NCBI GenBank assembly: GCA_903857495.1
Contig: CAIOFF010000017.1
Coordinates: forward strand, 62,001-126,000
Reading direction: 5' to 3'
DNA length: 64,000 nt
Source of the DNA: an uncultured Holophagaceae bacterium
Lineage (GTDB): Bacteria; Acidobacteriota; Holophagae; Holophagales; Holophagaceae
Made by a program: the position numbers and the translations under genes. Below the pieces are notes generated by a model. That model was not told where the DNA came from, did no database searches, and saw nothing but the letters and a program-made list of their open reading frames with translations. This document shows, piece by piece, positions 25,396 to 33,099 of this stretch. Each line of letters begins with the position of its first letter. Positions within the stretch are counted from its first letter, which is position 1.

Positions 25396-26148
25396 ATGGG
25401 TATGGGCCTTCTCTTTGATGCCACACGCTGCGTTGGTTGCGGCGCATGCAGCTCCGCCTGTAAGGAGCAGAACAAGCTCCCGGGGCCGGTGGAGGAGGTG
25501 CTCACGGCGTATACCTGGACGACGGTCCAGCCCCGGGAGGGGCTGAACGTCCGGCGCATGTGCATGCACTGCGAGGTGCCGACCTGCGCCTCAGTCTGCC
25601 CTGTGGCCGCCCTGACCAAGACGCCCGAAGGCCCCGTGGTCTACGACGCCGAGCGCTGCATGGGCTGCCGCTACTGCATGATGGCCTGCCCCTTCGAGAT
25701 CCCGAAGTACCAGTGGGATCGACCTGTCCCCATCGTCGGGAAGTGCATCCTCTGTTCCGGCCGCATCAAGGAAGGCAAGCAGACCGCCTGCGCCGAAGCC
25801 TGCGCCTATGAGGCCACCGTCTTCGGCAAGAAGGAGGACCTCGTCTGGGAAGCCCGGACCCGCCTCCGCCAGAAGCCCGGCGAATACGTCAACCACATCT
25901 ACGGCCTCACGGAAGCGGGCGGCACGTCGGTGATGGCGATCTCCAGCGTGCCCTTCGACAAGCTGGGCCTGAAGACCAAGCTGCCGGGCGAGCCGCCGGC
26001 CATGCGCACCTGGCAGGTGCTGTCCAACATCCCCGACTTCGTGGCGGTGTGGGGCGTCCTGCTCTATGGCGTCCACTGGATCACCGCGCGGCGCGAGGAT
26101 GTCGCCCACGCGGAAGCCAAGGACAACGGACGGGAGAACCGGTCATGA
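25396..26148 (+). CDS. HybA-like four-cluster ferredoxin subunit
   Basis: This 250-residue electron-transfer protein has the cysteine spacing for four [4Fe-4S] clusters: CVGCGACSSACKEQNK, CMHCEVPTCASVCP, CMGCRYCMMACPFEIP and CILCSG with a later CAEAC. It resembles HybA/DmsB-type subunits that sit between a catalytic subunit and a quinone-reactive membrane partner. A C-terminal hydrophobic segment (FVAVWGVLLYGVHWI) could anchor it. No Tat signal is visible with the chosen start (ATG at 25396 behind AGGAG), so it may face the cytoplasm. It overlaps the next gene by ATGA. No catalytic subunit is nearby. Confidence 0.88.
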   Translation: MGMGLLFDATRCVGCGACSSACKEQNKLPGPVEEVLTAYTWTTVQPREGLNVRRMCMHCEVPTCASVCPVAALTKTPEGPVVYDAERCMGCRYCMMACPFEIPKYQWDRPVPIVGKCILCSGRIKEGKQTACAEACAYEATVFGKKEDLVWEARTRLRQKPGEYVNHIYGLTEAGGTSVMAISSVPFDKLGLKTKLPGEPPAMRTWQVLSNIPDFVAVWGVLLYGVHWITARREDVAHAEAKDNGRENRS

Positions 26149-27311
26149 CTGATACCGCCACGCTCGCTTCCCGCCGCTTTCGCCCGGGCTTCTGGACCTT
26201 CGTCGCCGGCATCCTCTTCCTGGCCTTCCTGACCGTCACCGTGATCCGGTTCACCAAGGGCCTGGGCGCGGTCACCAACCTCAGCGACAAGTTCCCCTGG
26301 GGCATCTGGATCGGCTTTGATCTGCTCTGCGGCGTGGGCCTGGCGGCCGGCGCCTTCACGCTGACGGCGGTGGTCCACCTCTTCAACCTCAAGAAGTTCG
26401 AACCCATTGTCCGTCCGACCATCCTCACGGGCTTCCTGGGCTACTCCTTCGTGATCGTGGCCCTGCTGCTGGATCTAGGGCAGCCCTGGCGCATCTGGCA
26501 CGCCATCATCTACTGGAATCCCCACTCCGTCATGTTCGAGGTGGCCTGGTGCGTGATGCTCTACACCACGGTGCTCGCCGTGGAGTTTGCCCCCGTGGTC
26601 CTGGAGCGCTTCGGGTTCAACGCCCCGGCGCGGTTCATCCACCGCCTCATCACGCCCCTCGTGATCCTGGGCGTGATGCTCTCCACCCTGCACCAGTCCT
26701 CCCTTGGCACCCTCTACCTGATCGTGCCCAGCAAGCTGCACCCCCTGTGGTATTCGCCCATGCTGCCGGTCCAGTTCTACATCTCGGCCATCGGCGCCGG
26801 CATCGGCATGGTGGTCCTGGAGTCCTACCTCAGCAAGCGCGCCTTCCACCGCCACCTGGAGATGGACCTGCTCGAGCCGCTGGCCCGGGGCATGGTCGTG
26901 GCGCTGGGCATCTACGGCCTCATGCGCCTCCAGGCCATTCAGCGGAACCACGCCTTCGGCTCCATCCTGGAGTTCGGCTATGAGGGACGGATGTTCCTGC
27001 TGGAGTTCACCCTGGGCGTGATCCTGCCCGTGGCGCTGATGTCCTTCCGCCGCCTGCGCTCGGATCCCAACTGGCTGGTGGCCGGCGCGTTCATGGCGGT
27101 GCTCGGCTTCGTCATGAACCGGCTGAATGTCAGCATCACCGGCATGGAGGCCGCTTCCGGCACCCGCTACATTCCCTCGGCCATGGAGATCATTGTCTCC
27201 GTGGGCCTGGTGGCCACCGGCATGGCGGTCTTCGCCTTCGCGGTGCGGAACTTCAGCATCTTCCCCGGAGGCCCCATCGGGGCTGGCCCGGATCCGAAAC
27301 CCGGAGCCTGA
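26145..27311 (+). CDS. HybB/NrfD-family quinone-reactive membrane protein
   Basis: This 388-residue protein has about ten hydrophobic helices (for example FWTFVAGILFLAFLTVTVI, FDLLCGVGLAAGAFTLTAVV, FLGYSFVIVALLLDLGQPW). Features include GIWIGFDLLCGVGLAAGAF and the LGQPWRIW segment common to NrfD/HybB/PsrC proteins. These exchange electrons between quinones and iron-sulphur partners. It is translationally coupled to the ferredoxin, so the two should form a membrane complex. It is followed three bases later by a haem-bearing histidine kinase, suggesting that electron flow or quinone state is sensed by that kinase. Confidence 0.9.
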   Translation: MTDTATLASRRFRPGFWTFVAGILFLAFLTVTVIRFTKGLGAVTNLSDKFPWGIWIGFDLLCGVGLAAGAFTLTAVVHLFNLKKFEPIVRPTILTGFLGYSFVIVALLLDLGQPWRIWHAIIYWNPHSVMFEVAWCVMLYTTVLAVEFAPVVLERFGFNAPARFIHRLITPLVILGVMLSTLHQSSLGTLYLIVPSKLHPLWYSPMLPVQFYISAIGAGIGMVVLESYLSKRAFHRHLEMDLLEPLARGMVVALGIYGLMRLQAIQRNHAFGSILEFGYEGRMFLLEFTLGVILPVALMSFRRLRSDPNWLVAGAFMAVLGFVMNRLNVSITGMEAASGTRYIPSAMEIIVSVGLVATGMAVFAFAVRNFSIFPGGPIGAGPDPKPGA

Positions 27312-27314
27312 ACC

Positions 27315-28841
27315 ATGCGCAGCCGCATCGGTACCCGTCTGATCCTCGGCGCCGGCCTCGCGACGGCGCTGGCGATCGGCGGTATGGCCGTGGCAGTGCT
27401 GCGGACCCACTCCGCCCAGCTCATGGCCGAGCGCACCCGCAGCGCCGATCAGCTGAGCGAGACCATCAAGAGCGCCACCCACTTCGACATGATGGAGAAC
27501 CGCCGGGACAACCTGCACCGCCAGATCCAGGCCGTGGGGGGGCTCTCGGAGCAGGGCATCCGCAAGGTCCGCGTGTTCAACAAGGAGGGGCGCGTCATGT
27601 TCTCCTCCTCGGCCGAGGAGATCGGGACCAGCCTCGATATCCGCGGGGAGGCCTGCTATGTCTGCCATGCGGAGGGCAAGCCCCTGGAGCACCTGGATAT
27701 CCAGGCACGGGCCCGGACCTTCCGCGCCCCGGACGGCACCAGGCTGCTGGGCGTGATCAACCCCATTCCCAACTCGCCTTCCTGCTCCACGGCCGACTGT
27801 CATGCCCACAGCGCCAAGCAGCGCCTGCTGGGCGTGCTCGATGTGAACGTCTCCCTGGCCCAGGTGGACCAGGAGATCACCCGCAGTCGCAATGTGATCA
27901 TCGGCTCGGCCATCCTGGCGATCCTCGCGGGCAGCCTCATGCTCTGGTGGCTCAACCGCCGCCTGGTGGTGCGGCCGGTGGCAGAACTCGTGGCCGGGAC
28001 CGAGCGGGTCACCGCCGGGGACCTGAGCACCTCCATCCCCTACCTTGGACGGCATGAGCTGGGGCATCTGGCCAAGTCGTTCAACGAGATGACCAAGAAC
28101 CTCTCGGACACCCAGCGACAGCTCGCCCAGGCGGACAAGCTCGCCTCCGTTGGTCGCCTGGCCGCCGGGGTTGCCCATGAGATCAACAACCCGCTCACGG
28201 GCGTCCTCAGCTATGCCTCCCTGCTCCGCAAGCGCCTGGATCAGGATGCGGAGGCCTGCGAGGACCTGGATGTCATCGTCCGGGAGACCGTCCGCTGCCG
28301 GGGGATCATCCGCGGCCTGCTGGACTTCGCCCGGCCCACGGCGCCGGCGCGGAAGCTCATCGACCTGAACGAGGTGATCCGCCGGTCGGTCTCGGTGGTC
28401 ATGACCCAGCTGAGCATGAACAAGGTGGACCTCTCCCTGCACCTGACCCCGGACCTGCCGGAGGTCATGGCGGATGCGAACCAGATCCAGCAGGTGGTGG
28501 TGAACCTCATCCTGAACGCGGCCGACGCCATCGGCCCCGAGGGCGGCACCATCCGCGCCACCACGCGGCCGGGCGCCGAGGGCACCATTGACGTGCTCCT
28601 GGAGGACAGCGGGAAGGGCATCGCCCCCGAGGACCTGCCCCGCATCTTCGAACCCTTCTTCACCACCAAGGGAAACCACGGCACAGGCCTGGGTCTGGCG
28701 GTCAGCTGGGGCATCGTCGAGGCCCACGGCGGATCCCTGACAGTCCAGAGTGAAACAGGGAAGGGCACTTGTTTTACTCTAGTCCTGCCCCTGTCCGCCG
28801 AACCCCGGGGCGGAGAGCCCTCTCTTACCACCGTCACCTAG
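27315..28841 (+). CDS. Membrane histidine kinase with c-type haem motifs in the sensor domain
   Basis: The 508-residue sensor kinase has a first membrane helix at residues 9-28 and an extracytoplasmic domain of about 30-192. A second helix (IIGSAILAILAGSLMLWWL) lies near 195-213, followed by HAMP, a HisKA helix with the phospho-acceptor H288 in GVAHEINNPLTG, and an HATPase domain (VNLILNAADAI, DSGKGIAPED, GTGLGLAV). The sensor domain contains CYVCH at 114-118, a standard c-haem site, and CSTADCH at 157-163, a CX4CH variant. It therefore probably binds one or two haems and senses redox state or a gas. It is third in the operon. Confidence 0.9.
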   Translation: MRSRIGTRLILGAGLATALAIGGMAVAVLRTHSAQLMAERTRSADQLSETIKSATHFDMMENRRDNLHRQIQAVGGLSEQGIRKVRVFNKEGRVMFSSSAEEIGTSLDIRGEACYVCHAEGKPLEHLDIQARARTFRAPDGTRLLGVINPIPNSPSCSTADCHAHSAKQRLLGVLDVNVSLAQVDQEITRSRNVIIGSAILAILAGSLMLWWLNRRLVVRPVAELVAGTERVTAGDLSTSIPYLGRHELGHLAKSFNEMTKNLSDTQRQLAQADKLASVGRLAAGVAHEINNPLTGVLSYASLLRKRLDQDAEACEDLDVIVRETVRCRGIIRGLLDFARPTAPARKLIDLNEVIRRSVSVVMTQLSMNKVDLSLHLTPDLPEVMADANQIQQVVVNLILNAADAIGPEGGTIRATTRPGAEGTIDVLLEDSGKGIAPEDLPRIFEPFFTTKGNHGTGLGLAVSWGIVEAHGGSLTVQSETGKGTCFTLVLPLSAEPRGGEPSLTTVT

Positions 28842-28850
28842 GAGGTCTTC

Positions 28851-29960
28851 ATGGCCGCAATTCTGATCATTTTCATGTTCGTGGCCTTTGTGGGCATCGA
28901 CTTCCTGGTGCGCACCAGCCTCCACAAGATGCGGGATGCCAAGGAGCGCGAGGCCCGGGAGAAGGTGCTCAATACGTCCGTCAAGCTGGACTTCACCCAC
29001 GAGGCCAAGAGCCTGAAGCGGGTCGAGGTGCCGAATCCCAAGGCCCGCATCCTCGCCGTGGACGACGAGGGCGTGGTGCTCGACTCCTTCCGCCGCATCC
29101 TGGTGCTGGAAGGCTTCAGCGTGGACACCGTGGAGCACGGCCCCGAGGCCCTGGGCTTGGTGCAGCGCAATGACTACGACTTCGTCTTCACCGACCTCAA
29201 GATGCCGGACATGGATGGTGTCGAGGTGGTGAAGGCCGTGAAGCACCTGCGGCCTGACGTGGACGTGGTCGTCGTCACCGGCTACGGCAGCATCGAGACC
29301 GCCGTCCAGACCCTGCAGCACGGCGCCTGCGAATACGTCCAGAAGCCCTTCACCGCCGACGAGCTGGGCGAGTTCGCCAAGAACCTGCTCATCAAGCGCC
29401 AGGCCCGCATCGCCTTCGCCCAGCGCCCCAGCGTCCGCGTGGTGACCCCGGAGATGGCCGAAGTCGTTCCCGCCTCGGAGTTCTGTGTGCCCGGCGGCGC
29501 CTTCCTCTCCCCCGGCCATGCCTGGGTTCGCCTTGAGCCCGAAGGCCAGGTCCGGGTCGGCATCGATGACTTCATGCGCAAGGCCCTCGGCGAAGTGAAG
29601 GAAGTGATCCTGCCCGAGCGGGGCAAGGTTGTCCGCCAGGGCGACGTCCTCTTCACGCTCAAGGGCAAGCTGGGCATGGTCAATGTGGCCTCGCCGATGT
29701 CCGGCAAGGTGGAGCACGACAACGCCGGCCTGAAGTCGGATCCGGGCGAGCTCATCGCGAGCCCCTACGACCGTGGCTGGGTGTGCCTGATGACCCCCAG
29801 CGATCTCGCCACGGAGCTGGGCACCCTGAAGATCGGCAAGCCTGTCATCGACTGGTACCAGGACGAGATCGCCCTCCTGCGGAGCGAGAATGGCCCCCTG
29901 GCCAGCGGCAACCTGGACTGGACGGCCTTCCAGCAGAAGTTCCTGAACCTCAACGCCTAG
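28851..29960 (+). CDS. Membrane-anchored response regulator fused to a GcvH-like domain
   Basis: The 369-residue protein opens with a transmembrane helix (residues 3-21, ILIIFMFVAFVGIDFLV) and a charged linker. A receiver domain follows (residues 66-182; acidic pair D71/D72, phospho-acceptor D115 in FTDLKMPDMDG, K165 in VQKPF). The C-terminal part (about 208-345) resembles glycine cleavage H protein (PGHAWVRLEPEGQVRVGIDD, GDVLFTLKGK, ASPMSGKV). The residue aligned with the lipoyl lysine is Leu274, next to Lys273, so lipoylation is doubtful. There is no DNA-binding domain. It lies ten bases after the haem kinase and is its likely partner. Confidence 0.85.
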   Translation: MAAILIIFMFVAFVGIDFLVRTSLHKMRDAKEREAREKVLNTSVKLDFTHEAKSLKRVEVPNPKARILAVDDEGVVLDSFRRILVLEGFSVDTVEHGPEALGLVQRNDYDFVFTDLKMPDMDGVEVVKAVKHLRPDVDVVVVTGYGSIETAVQTLQHGACEYVQKPFTADELGEFAKNLLIKRQARIAFAQRPSVRVVTPEMAEVVPASEFCVPGGAFLSPGHAWVRLEPEGQVRVGIDDFMRKALGEVKEVILPERGKVVRQGDVLFTLKGKLGMVNVASPMSGKVEHDNAGLKSDPGELIASPYDRGWVCLMTPSDLATELGTLKIGKPVIDWYQDEIALLRSENGPLASGNLDWTAFQQKFLNLNA

Positions 29961-29996
29961 GCGCGAGGTCACGCAACACCCGAAGGGTTCGGAGCC

Positions 29997-30881
29997 TCAG
30001 GCTTCGAACCCTTCGCCTGCGTGATAGCTGGAGCGCACCAGGGGGGCGGACTCCACCCGCTGGAAGCCCATCTCCAGGCCCTTCTGGCGGTACATCTCGA
30101 ACTCTGCCGGCTCCACGAAGCGCTCCAGGGGCAGGTGCAGCTCGGAGGGCGGCAGGTACTGGCCGAGGGTGGCGATGTCCACCCGGCTGTCCCGCCAGTC
30201 GGCCATGAGCTCCAGCACCTGTTCCGGCGTCTCGCCCAGGCCCACCATGATGCCGCTCTTCACCCGCATGGCCGGGGCGTTCTCGTCGCGCCAGTCCGCG
30301 GCGCGCTGGAGCACCTCCTGGCTCTGGGCGTAGTCCGCGTCGGGACGCACCCGCCGGTAGAGGTGGGGCACCGTCTCGACGTTGTGGTTCAGCACGTCGG
30401 GTCGCGCCTCCAGCACCGTGAGCAGGGCCGTGGCGCTGCCGCCGAAGTCCGGGATGAGCACCTCCACGCCGCAGCGGGGGGACAGGGACCGGATCCAGCG
30501 GATGGTCTCCGCGAAGTGCACCGAGCCCCCATCGTGCAGGTCGTCGCGGTTCACGGAGGTCACCACGGCGAACTTCAGCGCCAGGCGGGCGACAGCCTCG
30601 GCCACCCGCTGGGGCTCCTCGGCGTCCAGCTCCCCGGGGCGGCCCTTGCCCACATTGCAGAAGCCGCAGTGCCGGGTGCAGATCGCCCCCATGAGCATGA
30701 AGGTGGCGGTGCGATGTACCCCCCAGCACTCGGGCAGGTTGGGGCAGCGGGCCTCCTCGCAGACCGTGACCAGCTTCTGCTCCCGCATCAGGCGCTCGAG
30801 CTCGGCCACCCCCTCCGGGGCCGGGAGGCGGATCTTGAGCCAATCGGGGCGGGCGCCGGGGAGGACTGGTGGTCTGACCAT
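29997..30881 (-). CDS. lipA: Lipoyl synthase
   Basis: This 294-residue radical-SAM enzyme inserts two sulphurs into protein-bound octanoyl groups to make lipoyl cofactors. Auxiliary cluster ligands are C41, C46 and C52 (CEEARCPNLPEC). Radical-SAM ligands are C68, C72 and C75 (CTRHCGFC). The C-terminal RSSYHAGE motif, whose Ser binds the auxiliary cluster, is present. Length is normal. It is convergent with the receiver-GcvH gene, 36 bases apart, and divergent from scpA. The octanoyltransferase lipB is not in the window. Confidence 0.96.
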   Translation of the reverse strand: MVRPPVLPGARPDWLKIRLPAPEGVAELERLMREQKLVTVCEEARCPNLPECWGVHRTATFMLMGAICTRHCGFCNVGKGRPGELDAEEPQRVAEAVARLALKFAVVTSVNRDDLHDGGSVHFAETIRWIRSLSPRCGVEVLIPDFGGSATALLTVLEARPDVLNHNVETVPHLYRRVRPDADYAQSQEVLQRAADWRDENAPAMRVKSGIMVGLGETPEQVLELMADWRDSRVDIATLGQYLPPSELHLPLERFVEPAEFEMYRQKGLEMGFQRVESAPLVRSSYHAGEGFEA

Positions 30882-30997
30882 AGCCGTCCATTGTGCCTGG
30901 GGGTCTCGACAGGGTCACCCTTCCAGAACCGGCCGGCCCCCAGGTGTGACGGATTTCCCTTTTCAGCCGCCGGGGAGGCCCCGGGTAGAATGGGGAC

Positions 30998-31813
30998 ATG
31001 TCTGATGCCCCCCAGGAAGTCCCCACGATCCCCGCCGAGCCGGCACCCGCCGTTGCGGCCCCGACGGTGTTCGAGCCCCCGAAAGGGTTCGAGACCAAGT
31101 TCCGTGGCCTGGCCCTGCACCTGGCGACCTTTGACGGGCCCCTGGACCTGCTGCTTTACCTCATCCAGGAACAGAAGCTGGACCTCCTGAACCTGCCCAT
31201 GGCCGAGGTTACGCAGCAGTACATGGAATACCTCCACGTCATGGAGGAGCTCAACCTGGAGATCGCCGCGGAATACGTGGCCATGGCGGCCCAGCTGCTG
31301 CAGATCAAGTCCCGCCTGATGCTGCCCCGGCCGCCCGAGGCCTGCGGCGAGGAGGATCCCCGCGAGTCCCTGGTGCAGCGGCTGCTGGACTACCAGCAGG
31401 TCAAGGCCGCGGCCCGGGTGCTCTCCGAGCGCGAGTCCGACTGGCAGAAGATCGCCTTCGCGCCGGGCATCGACCTGGAGGACCATAAGCGCGTGGAGGA
31501 AGAGCCGATCAAGGCCACCCTCTTCGACCTGCTCGGCGCCTACCGGGAGGCCCTGAAGAACCTGCTGCCCCCGCCTCCGGTGGAGGTGCGCACCCAGCCC
31601 AAGACCCTGGAGCAGCGCGTGGCCGAGGTGCTCCGCGACCTGCAGGATGGGTTCTGGAAGCCCTTCCAGGGCCTGCTGAGCCAGGCCCGCACCCGGGAAG
31701 AGCTGGTGCTCACGTTCCTGGCGCTGCTGGAGCTGGTTCGCACGGGCCGCATCGCCCTGGTGCAGGGCGAGACCTTCGGCGAGATTCGGGTCAAGGCTGC
31801 CGAGGCCGCGTGA
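30998..31813 (+). CDS. scpA: Segregation and condensation protein A
   Basis: This 271-residue kleisin subunit of the SMC-ScpAB chromosome condensation complex shows FDGPLDLLLYLIQEQKLDLL, a family hallmark. The middle helix EYVAMAAQLLQIKSRLMLP and the C-terminal winged-helix (LVLTFLALLELVRTGRIAL) are also present. About 35 Pro/Ala-rich residues precede the conserved core. It overlaps the next gene by GTGA. scpB is not adjacent within the window; two small genes follow instead. Confidence 0.94.
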   Translation: MSDAPQEVPTIPAEPAPAVAAPTVFEPPKGFETKFRGLALHLATFDGPLDLLLYLIQEQKLDLLNLPMAEVTQQYMEYLHVMEELNLEIAAEYVAMAAQLLQIKSRLMLPRPPEACGEEDPRESLVQRLLDYQQVKAAARVLSERESDWQKIAFAPGIDLEDHKRVEEEPIKATLFDLLGAYREALKNLLPPPPVEVRTQPKTLEQRVAEVLRDLQDGFWKPFQGLLSQARTREELVLTFLALLELVRTGRIALVQGETFGEIRVKAAEAA

Positions 31814-32265
31814 GCGACGCCGCCGATCCCCTCCGCACCGCCCACCGGCGGGCCTACGGTCTGGGCCTGGCGCTCTGCTGCGGAACCCCCGGCGTGATCG
31901 CGATCCTGCTCCTGGCGGGCGTGATCCCGCCGGGCACCGAGCCGCCGGAGGGGATCCACCAGCAGATCGGCTACCTCTTCACCGGCCTGGTCTTCCTGTC
32001 GGCGGCCTGGGTGCTCTGGCGCAGCGGGCAGGCGCTGCGGGAGTTCCCGGGAGTGGCCGAAGCCCAGCGTCCCCTGGTGCTCCTTCGGGAGTGCCTCCTC
32101 TACGCGGCGGTGCTCGACCTGAGCAGCCTCTGCGGTCTGGTCTACTGGACCCAGGTAGGCAGCCAGGCCAGCCGGCACGCCTGGAGCTTCATCCTGCTCA
32201 CCCCGGCCCTCTTCCTGGCCCTGGTTCCCCGTGAAGCCCGCTGGCGGAAAGCCTTGGAAGGATGA
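31810..32265 (+). CDS. Integral membrane protein of unknown function
   Basis: This 151-residue protein starts with GTG overlapping the scpA stop (GTGA). It has four hydrophobic helices: LGLALCCGTPGVIAILLLAG, IGYLFTGLVFLSAAWVLW, LLYAAVLDLSSLCGLVYW and FILLTPALFLALVP. No catalytic or binding motif is visible. Its coupling to scpA suggests only shared expression. No family is recognised. Confidence 0.75.
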   Translation: MSDAADPLRTAHRRAYGLGLALCCGTPGVIAILLLAGVIPPGTEPPEGIHQQIGYLFTGLVFLSAAWVLWRSGQALREFPGVAEAQRPLVLLRECLLYAAVLDLSSLCGLVYWTQVGSQASRHAWSFILLTPALFLALVPREARWRKALEG

Positions 32266-32307
32266 CGCCAGCAGGTATGCTTGCCTTTCCCGTGCCTTGG
32301 AGGACCC

Positions 32308-33096
32308 ATGCGTGATCCCGAGCAGCCTGATCCCGCGCTGGACGCCACCGTGCGCCTGAGGATCGGGGAGCCGCTGGCGCCCTCCTCCGAGGTCACCCAG
32401 AAGCTGCCGGTCGGGGAGCCCGTGGACCCTGCCCGCACCCAGCAGCTGGGCCTGCCCGTGGAGGCAACGCGGCCCCTGCTGGCCGGGGAGCCTGTGAGCC
32501 CTGAGATCACCCAAAAGCTGCAGCTCCCGCTTGAGGCGACCCAGCAACTGACGGCTGGGGAGCCCACGGACCCCGCCCGGACCCAGCGGATGGCCCTCCC
32601 CATCGAGCCGACCGTGAAGGGGCTCCTGCCGCGCCATGAGGGTGATGTTGGGCAGGCCCCGGACCGCACCCTCCTGAATCCGGGCATTCCACCGATTCTG
32701 GTGCCGGCCTCGACCCCCCCGGTTCCGCCGACGCCCAACCCTTTTTCCTGGAAGCTTCCGGCCGCACTCGTGGGGCTGGTCGCGCTGGGGGTGGTCGTCT
32801 ACCCGATCCTCTCCCGATTGCCCGTGCCTCCCCCCTCCGCGTCGACGCCGTCGCCTCGGCCTGCGGTGGTGGTCCCCCACGCCGGCGAGGTCCTCCCGCC
32901 GTCGGTTCAGGGCTACGTCGACAAGGCCCAGGCCGGAGATGTCAACGCCATGCGGATGCTGGGAGCCATGTACTACAACGGCTTGAACGTGCCCCGGGAC
33001 CCGGTCAAGGGCCTTGCCTGGTACCGGAAGGCCGCGGAGCATGGCAGCATGGCCGCCCGGGCCGAGCTCGAAAAGCTGGAACAGTCCGGGAAATAA
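32308..33096 (+). CDS. TM protein with repeated Thr-rich cytoplasmic motifs and Sel1-like tail
   Basis: The 262-residue protein starts at the ATG at 32308 behind GGAGG. Its first 115 residues repeat a unit of the form GEP-D/S-P-x-x-TQ-[KQ]L-x-LP-EAT (for example PVDPARTQQLGLPVEATRP and PTDPARTQRMALPIEPT). A Pro-rich segment and a single membrane helix (LPAALVGLVALGVVVYPIL) near residue 150 follow. The C-terminal outside part carries a Sel1-like repeat (MRMLGAMYYNGLNVPRDPVK). The regularly spaced threonines look like kinase or FHA targets, but this is inference. Its stop lies 3 bases from the convergent uvrC stop. Confidence 0.7.
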   Translation: MRDPEQPDPALDATVRLRIGEPLAPSSEVTQKLPVGEPVDPARTQQLGLPVEATRPLLAGEPVSPEITQKLQLPLEATQQLTAGEPTDPARTQRMALPIEPTVKGLLPRHEGDVGQAPDRTLLNPGIPPILVPASTPPVPPTPNPFSWKLPAALVGLVALGVVVYPILSRLPVPPPSASTPSPRPAVVVPHAGEVLPPSVQGYVDKAQAGDVNAMRMLGAMYYNGLNVPRDPVKGLAWYRKAAEHGSMAARAELEKLEQSGK

Positions 33097-33099
33097 CCC

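Noticed and set aside
26475-28727. Minus-strand frame of 750 codons opposite the NrfD and kinase genes
   Set aside because: Shadow of two well-supported genes; no recognisable domain.
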